From the NCBI GenBank assembly GCA_030378015.1, contig JAUCGG010000009.1, forward strand, positions 1 through 54,618: DNA of 54,618 nucleotides, given 5' to 3'. Shown here one piece after another: positions 51,105 to 54,618 of the stretch (position 1 is the stretch's first letter; each line of letters begins with the position of its first letter). A program made the translations under genes and the position numbers. Below the pieces are notes generated by a model. It made no database searches and was not told the DNA's origin. It saw only the letters and a program-made list of their open reading frames with translations. Source of the DNA: Desulfococcaceae bacterium HSG8. GTDB lineage: Bacteria; Desulfobacterota; Desulfobacteria; Desulfobacterales; 4be13.

Positions 51105-51249
51105 GTAGTACATCAACTTGTAAATTTCTCCCCCCTTTTTTAAAGGGGGGCCGGGGGGGATTTCTGCCGTAACACTTTTTTTTAGCAACATAAAATCCCC
51201 CCTGCCCCCTTTAAAAAAGGGGGGGACGAACTTAAAAAGTGGTGTAGTA
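51105..51249. mobile_element. Repeat family B, copy 2
   Basis: Same element as at 21124, starting GTAGTACATCAACTTG. Two CCCCCCTTTTTTAAAGGGGGG palindromes inside. Joined directly to copy 3 through a shared GTAGTA. Confidence 0.85.
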
Positions 51250-51390
51250 GTACATCAACTTGTAAATTTCTCCCCCCTTTTTTAAAGGGGGGCCGGGGGG
51301 GATTTCTGCCGCAACCCCTTTTTTTGTAACATAAAATCCCCCCTGCCCCCTTTAAAAAAGGGGGGGACGAACTTAAAAAGTGGTGTAGTA
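51246..51390. mobile_element. Repeat family B, copy 3
   Basis: Tandem neighbour of copy 2, nearly identical. It ends AACTTAAAAAGTGGTGTAGTA. The pair lies between the toxin fragment and the SUKH-3 gene. Confidence 0.85.
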
Positions 51391-51434
51391 GTTCCGCCTT
51401 CAGGCGGTGTCATGCCGCCTGAAGGCGGGACTAC
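51388..51434. repeat. GTAGT-CCGCCTTCAGGCGG palindrome
   Basis: GTAGTTCCGCCTTCAGGCGG (51388-51407) pairs with 51415-51434 with one mismatch. Each arm contains its own CCGCCT-TC-AGGCGG palindrome. Confidence 0.7.
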
Positions 51435-51460
51435 AAACTTGGTATATTCTTTTCTGGAAA

Positions 51461-51643
51461 TCACCTTATTATTTCCGGATGTATATTATCGGGAAACGGT
51501 TTTCCGCTTGTTTCGATAAAAAGCTGATTTGTCTTTGTATCCCGTATTACTGAGATCATTTTCGGCGGACGCTTTATTCCTTCTTTTTGTTCTTTAGCAG
51601 CCTCCCTGGCTTTCTTTATTAGTTCTTCAGACATTTTCATCAC
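51461..51643 (-). pseudogene. Possible YwqJ-like deaminase toxin fragment
   Basis: A 60-residue frame with a charged helix (SEELIKKAREAAKEQKEG) followed by KMISVIRDTKTNQLFIETSG and KPFPDNIHPEI. The second part resembles the first strands of YwqJ-related deaminase toxin domains, which occur with SUKH-3 immunity genes. It has no catalytic His/Cys motifs, so it is only a fragment, or an unrelated small protein. The link to the SUKH-3 gene is by order and distance. Confidence 0.45.
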
Positions 51644-51842
51644 CGTCTGTAAAAACGGATTCCTGTTTTCACAGTAATGACATAGAGAGTGGCACTATAT
51701 GGTCACAGATTATAAGATACCGGATGGTTCAGCAGTTCCCGGCCCTCGCCTTTGCGAGATTTTTTGTTATGAAGGCTCCCGTTCCCAAATTCCTGATTGG
51801 AACGAGAATGGGCAAATATCGTTTTTAAACAATGCCTGACAA

Positions 51843-53882
51843 TTATGATCTGAACCCGAACCCCACCACTGTTACATCATCCTGGATATCATTTCCGGTT
51901 TTGTATTCATTAAAATTCTGAAGCAGTATTTCCCGCTGCTCCTCAAAAGGAAGATCGCTGATTTCTCCGATCAGGTTTGTCAATCGCCTCATGCCAAAGG
52001 ATCTGACTTTGAAGCGGCTGCTTTCGTCGCTGCCTAGTTGATCCCAGAATCCGTCAGTTGCCATGTAAAAATTCATCCCTTTTTTAATAGGTATCGTATG
52101 GTCGGTAAAATTGAAATCCAGATCGGAACGTTTATACCCGATGCTTTTCTTGTCTCCCCTGACTACTGTTACCTCGCCGTCCGAGGTGTAAAACAGCGGA
52201 AGCCTTGCCCCGGCAAAGGTCAGTTCAAAAGAAGTGAAATAGGTATCAGTCATTCTGACCAGACAGATCGCAGCATCCATACCATCGTCAGAAAGAGCAT
52301 GTTTTGTATCCTGATGAAGGGTTTTCTTTACGATAAGGTTCAGACGCTTCAGTATTTCAGAAGGATCGTAACAGCATTCATCTTTTACGATTCTTCTCAG
52401 CGCGGAAGACGCGATCATGGTCATAAATGCACCGGGAACGCTATGCCCTGTGCAGTCAATGACGGCAACGACAAAACCGTTTTTAAAAAAATCCGTAAAA
52501 AAGATATCGCCGCCCACGATATCCCTGGGTTTCCAGAGAAAAAAGCTGTGAGGCAGGTAAATTTTTACCTGTTCAGCATTCGGAAGCAGTGAACGCTGTA
52601 TCATTTTGGCGTATCTGATGCTGTCCATAATCTTCTTGTTCGCAGCTTCGGCAACTTCACGTTCTCTTTCAGCTTTTTCCTTTTCTTTCCGAAAGGTTAC
52701 ATCAAGCACAATGCCTTGGTAATGTGTGATATTTTCTGCATCATCGGTCCGAGTCCAGGTTCGGTCATCGGTCCATCGGATTTCCCCGGATTTGGTGATG
52801 ATGCGGTATTCCTGTGTAAACTCGGGTTTTCTTTCCAAGGTATAGCGTTCCACTTTCTGGGCTACACGGGCCGCATCATCGGGATGAATGATCTCCGAAT
52901 AGCTTACCCGGCCGGAAATGAAGTCCTCAGGGGTATAACCGAACTGGGACACATTTTCGGAGACAAATTCCACGGGCCAGCCCGGGGCATTTTTCCAAAG
53001 AAAAACCACCACCGGGCTTCGATTAATAATATGTTCGAGTTCTTTGCGCTTTTCATATGCCCGCAGCAAGGCTTCTTCAGCCTGCTTCCTGTGGCTGATA
53101 TCCTCCACGATGCCTTCTAAAAGAATGATCTCGCCATTCTCATCAAAAGCAGGATGAGCATTCAGTGAAACCCATGTCTTGCTCCCGTCTTTCCTGTAAT
53201 ACTGAACCTCGAAATCAGTCACTACCTCATGCGTCTGTATCATGCGGAAAAGTTCATCACGGCGTTCGGGATCAACATAGAGCTGATTCCTTATATCTGT
53301 AATGCTTTCGATAAGTTCATCTGCTGTATCGTACCCCAGCATATGTGCCATGGCCGGGTTAACGTTCAGATATCTGCCTTCCGGTATGCTCTGATAGATG
53401 CCTTCTAACGCATTTTCAAAAATGCCGCGGTATTTTTTTTCCGATTCCAGCAGCTTTTCGGTCTGCTCTTTAAGCTGCTGATCACGGGAATAACTCCGAA
53501 GGGCTTCGGTCACAGTCAGGACAAGGTCATCCTGCTCCCACGGCTTGGCAATATAGCGATACAGACTGGCATAATTCACAGCATTGGTGACTCCCTCGGT
53601 GCTGGCCTGGCCTGTCAGCAGGATTTTCAGCATACCCGGCGAAAGTCCGTGAAGATATTTCAGAAGTTCGTCCCCCTTCATCCCGGGCATGATATAATCA
53701 GAAATAATAACCGGGACTTCAATTTCATCTTCTGCTAATTCCTCATAAAGATAAACCGCATCTTCACCACTCTCAGCAGTTTCAATACCGTATTTATTTC
53801 CGAATGCACGTTTCAATTGCTCTTTAAGACTGCTCAGAACAATCTTTTCATCATCAACGCATAAGATAACAGGCTTTTTCAT
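51843..53882 (-). CDS. REC-PAS-PAS-PP2C (RsbU/SpoIIE-type) phosphatase
   Basis: A 679-residue protein. Residues 1-130 form a receiver (CVDDEKIVLSSL, Asp in VIISDYIMPGMKG). Two PAS domains follow (from about 148 and 285). From about 420 comes a PP2C-type SpoIIE phosphatase: GGDIFFTDFF, VIDCTGHSVPGAFMTMI, DDGMDAAIC, TDGFWDQLG and DDVTVVGF, with the metal-binding Asp residues. It would dephosphorylate an anti-sigma-antagonist or similar protein under phosphorelay control. Its start overlaps the stop of the response regulator (ATGA), so the two are coupled. Confidence 0.94.
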   Translation of the reverse strand: MKKPVILCVDDEKIVLSSLKEQLKRAFGNKYGIETAESGEDAVYLYEELAEDEIEVPVIISDYIMPGMKGDELLKYLHGLSPGMLKILLTGQASTEGVTNAVNYASLYRYIAKPWEQDDLVLTVTEALRSYSRDQQLKEQTEKLLESEKKYRGIFENALEGIYQSIPEGRYLNVNPAMAHMLGYDTADELIESITDIRNQLYVDPERRDELFRMIQTHEVVTDFEVQYYRKDGSKTWVSLNAHPAFDENGEIILLEGIVEDISHRKQAEEALLRAYEKRKELEHIINRSPVVVFLWKNAPGWPVEFVSENVSQFGYTPEDFISGRVSYSEIIHPDDAARVAQKVERYTLERKPEFTQEYRIITKSGEIRWTDDRTWTRTDDAENITHYQGIVLDVTFRKEKEKAEREREVAEAANKKIMDSIRYAKMIQRSLLPNAEQVKIYLPHSFFLWKPRDIVGGDIFFTDFFKNGFVVAVIDCTGHSVPGAFMTMIASSALRRIVKDECCYDPSEILKRLNLIVKKTLHQDTKHALSDDGMDAAICLVRMTDTYFTSFELTFAGARLPLFYTSDGEVTVVRGDKKSIGYKRSDLDFNFTDHTIPIKKGMNFYMATDGFWDQLGSDESSRFKVRSFGMRRLTNLIGEISDLPFEEQREILLQNFNEYKTGNDIQDDVTVVGFGFRS

Positions 53883-54274
53883 TGGTTCTCCAAACCGGAC
53901 TCAATTGTATCAACCAGTTCTTCTTCTTTCCAGGGTTTATGAAGACAACGGTAGAGATTAGCGTTCTGTCTGGCGTTCTCAACTGCCTTTTCATCCGCCT
54001 GCCCGGTAAGCATAACTTTAACAATACCGGGAAATTTTTCATGGACATTGATAAGAAATTCATCTCCTTTCTGGCCCGGCATTAGCCAGTCGGAAACGAT
54101 GATAAGAACTTCCAGACCGTCTTCAAAAAGTTCTTCAATTACCTCGAACGCCTCCTCGGCATTCTCGGCAGCCTCATAGCTGTATTTTGATCCGAATCGC
54201 TTTTTGAGCTGTGATTTGAGACTGTCTAAGATAATCTTTTCATCATCAACACATAAAATCACTTTTTTGGACAT
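53879..54274 (-). CDS. Single-domain response regulator
   Basis: A 131-residue receiver from ATG 54274 (the frame extends to 54295). CVDDEKIILDSLKSQ, Asp in IIVSDWLMPGQKG, MLTGQAD and HKPW are the usual motifs. No output domain. Its sequence is a close paralogue of the receiver of the next gene, and the stop overlaps that gene's ATG. It may act as phosphate sink or intermediate for the phosphatase. Confidence 0.93.
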   Translation of the reverse strand: MSKKVILCVDDEKIILDSLKSQLKKRFGSKYSYEAAENAEEAFEVIEELFEDGLEVLIIVSDWLMPGQKGDEFLINVHEKFPGIVKVMLTGQADEKAVENARQNANLYRCLHKPWKEEELVDTIESGLENQ

Positions 54275-54295
54275 AATTATCCCCCTATATGTCAT

Positions 54296-54618
54296 TGATC
54301 ATTGGTCATTGCAGTATCTCTGATGATTTACGATTTCAGATTTACGGGCCATGATCTTCGTTCTGGCCACATGGCTCGGCTCGGATTGACAAATCCGAAC
54401 CGCCGGATTTGTGAATCTGACAGGAGTAAAGCGGATGAAACGAAGATCAAAGCCGATTTACGATCCGGACAGAAATCGTAAATACGCCTTATATATCAGT
54501 AACAGACGAGCGCTGAAATGTACAACCGCAACTGACAACCGACAACATAATATAAAAAATGCTCGGTTTCAACAAAAAATAGAAGATGTATGAAGGGAAA
54601 AGTTACTTGACTGTTTTG
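54296..54618. other. Gene-free right end of the window
   Basis: No convincing gene. A 60-codon frame (54411-54593) is rich in basic residues and lacks a ribosome binding site or family resemblance. A promoter for the minus-strand regulator operon should lie near 54290-54340. Confidence 0.4.

Noticed and set aside
54411..54593. 60-codon frame at the right end
   Set aside because: No ribosome binding site, no family resemblance, basic low-complexity composition.

Overview
The window looks like a chromosome segment of an anaerobic, sulfate-reducing Desulfobacterota (Deltaproteobacteria), most likely of the Desulfobacterales. The evidence is heterodisulfide-reductase (Hdr) modules, Wood-Ljungdahl C1 genes (metV, metF, a corrinoid-activation ATPase), class I hybrid cluster protein, multihaem cytochromes c, two in-frame UGA selenoproteins, sigma-54 promoters, and a heavy load of dispersed palindromic repeats and gene wrecks. 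No rRNA, tRNA or CRISPR array was recognised. The species cannot be named from sequence alone.

Layout. (1) 0.08-11.6 kb: a long same-strand cluster behind a sigma-54 promoter: two TusA-like sulfur carriers (one without the catalytic Cys), MvhD, a first HdrA, a UxxC selenoprotein, a second HdrA, a GxxExxY protein sitting in repeats, a small winged-helix protein, HdrC, HdrB-like, DUF1638, DsrE, a Cys/His protein, FmdB and MetV-MetF. This resembles the MetFV-HdrABC-MvhD methylene-tetrahydrofolate reductase complex known from acetogens, but with complementary HdrA proteins, a degenerate HdrB and a set of sulfur/selenium proteins. (2) 11.6-16.7 kb: an ISL3 transposase remnant, an MFS exporter, and hcp inserted between the two ends of a broken MetE-like gene. 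(3) 16.7-20.9 kb: a Lol/MacB-type ABC transporter with a LolA-like protein and an outer-membrane barrel. (4) 21.0-26.7 kb: an oxidative/NO/reactive-sulfur cluster: truncated flavodiiron gene, a tiny membrane protein, FeS protein plus cytochrome b, rubredoxin, a frameshifted membrane protein, a selenocysteine peroxiredoxin and an MBL-rhodanese protein. (5) 26.7-32.4 kb: a gene graveyard (SulP, hsdM, Ycf46-like, histidine kinase, permease and rubredoxin fragments) around intact YgjP, AAA/DUF4143 and PDDEXK-like genes. (6) 32.4-43.2 kb: DUF4405 cytochrome b, permease-UspA fusion, a periplasmic FeS protein with a giant NrfD-multihaem fusion (13 haem motifs), a CoA-disulfide-reductase-like flavoprotein and a RACo-type corrinoid activator. 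(7) 43.5-54.3 kb, minus strand: two related histidine kinases, a four-GAF diguanylate cyclase, a decayed toxin/SUKH-3 immunity pair, and a response regulator with a REC-PAS-PAS-PP2C phosphatase.

How the parts may work together (inference): the first cluster probably passes electrons from methylene-THF/methyl-THF chemistry through flavin and FeS subunits to an unknown partner. No hydrogenase or NuoEF-like gene is present, so the TusA/DsrE/selenoprotein set is the attractive candidate. RACo would keep the methyl-carrying corrinoid protein active. The NrfD-haem fusion and its FeS partner would link the quinone pool to periplasmic cytochromes. The repeats include at least one MITE family with 8-bp target duplications, matching the target-site length of the ISL3 family whose transposase remnant is present.
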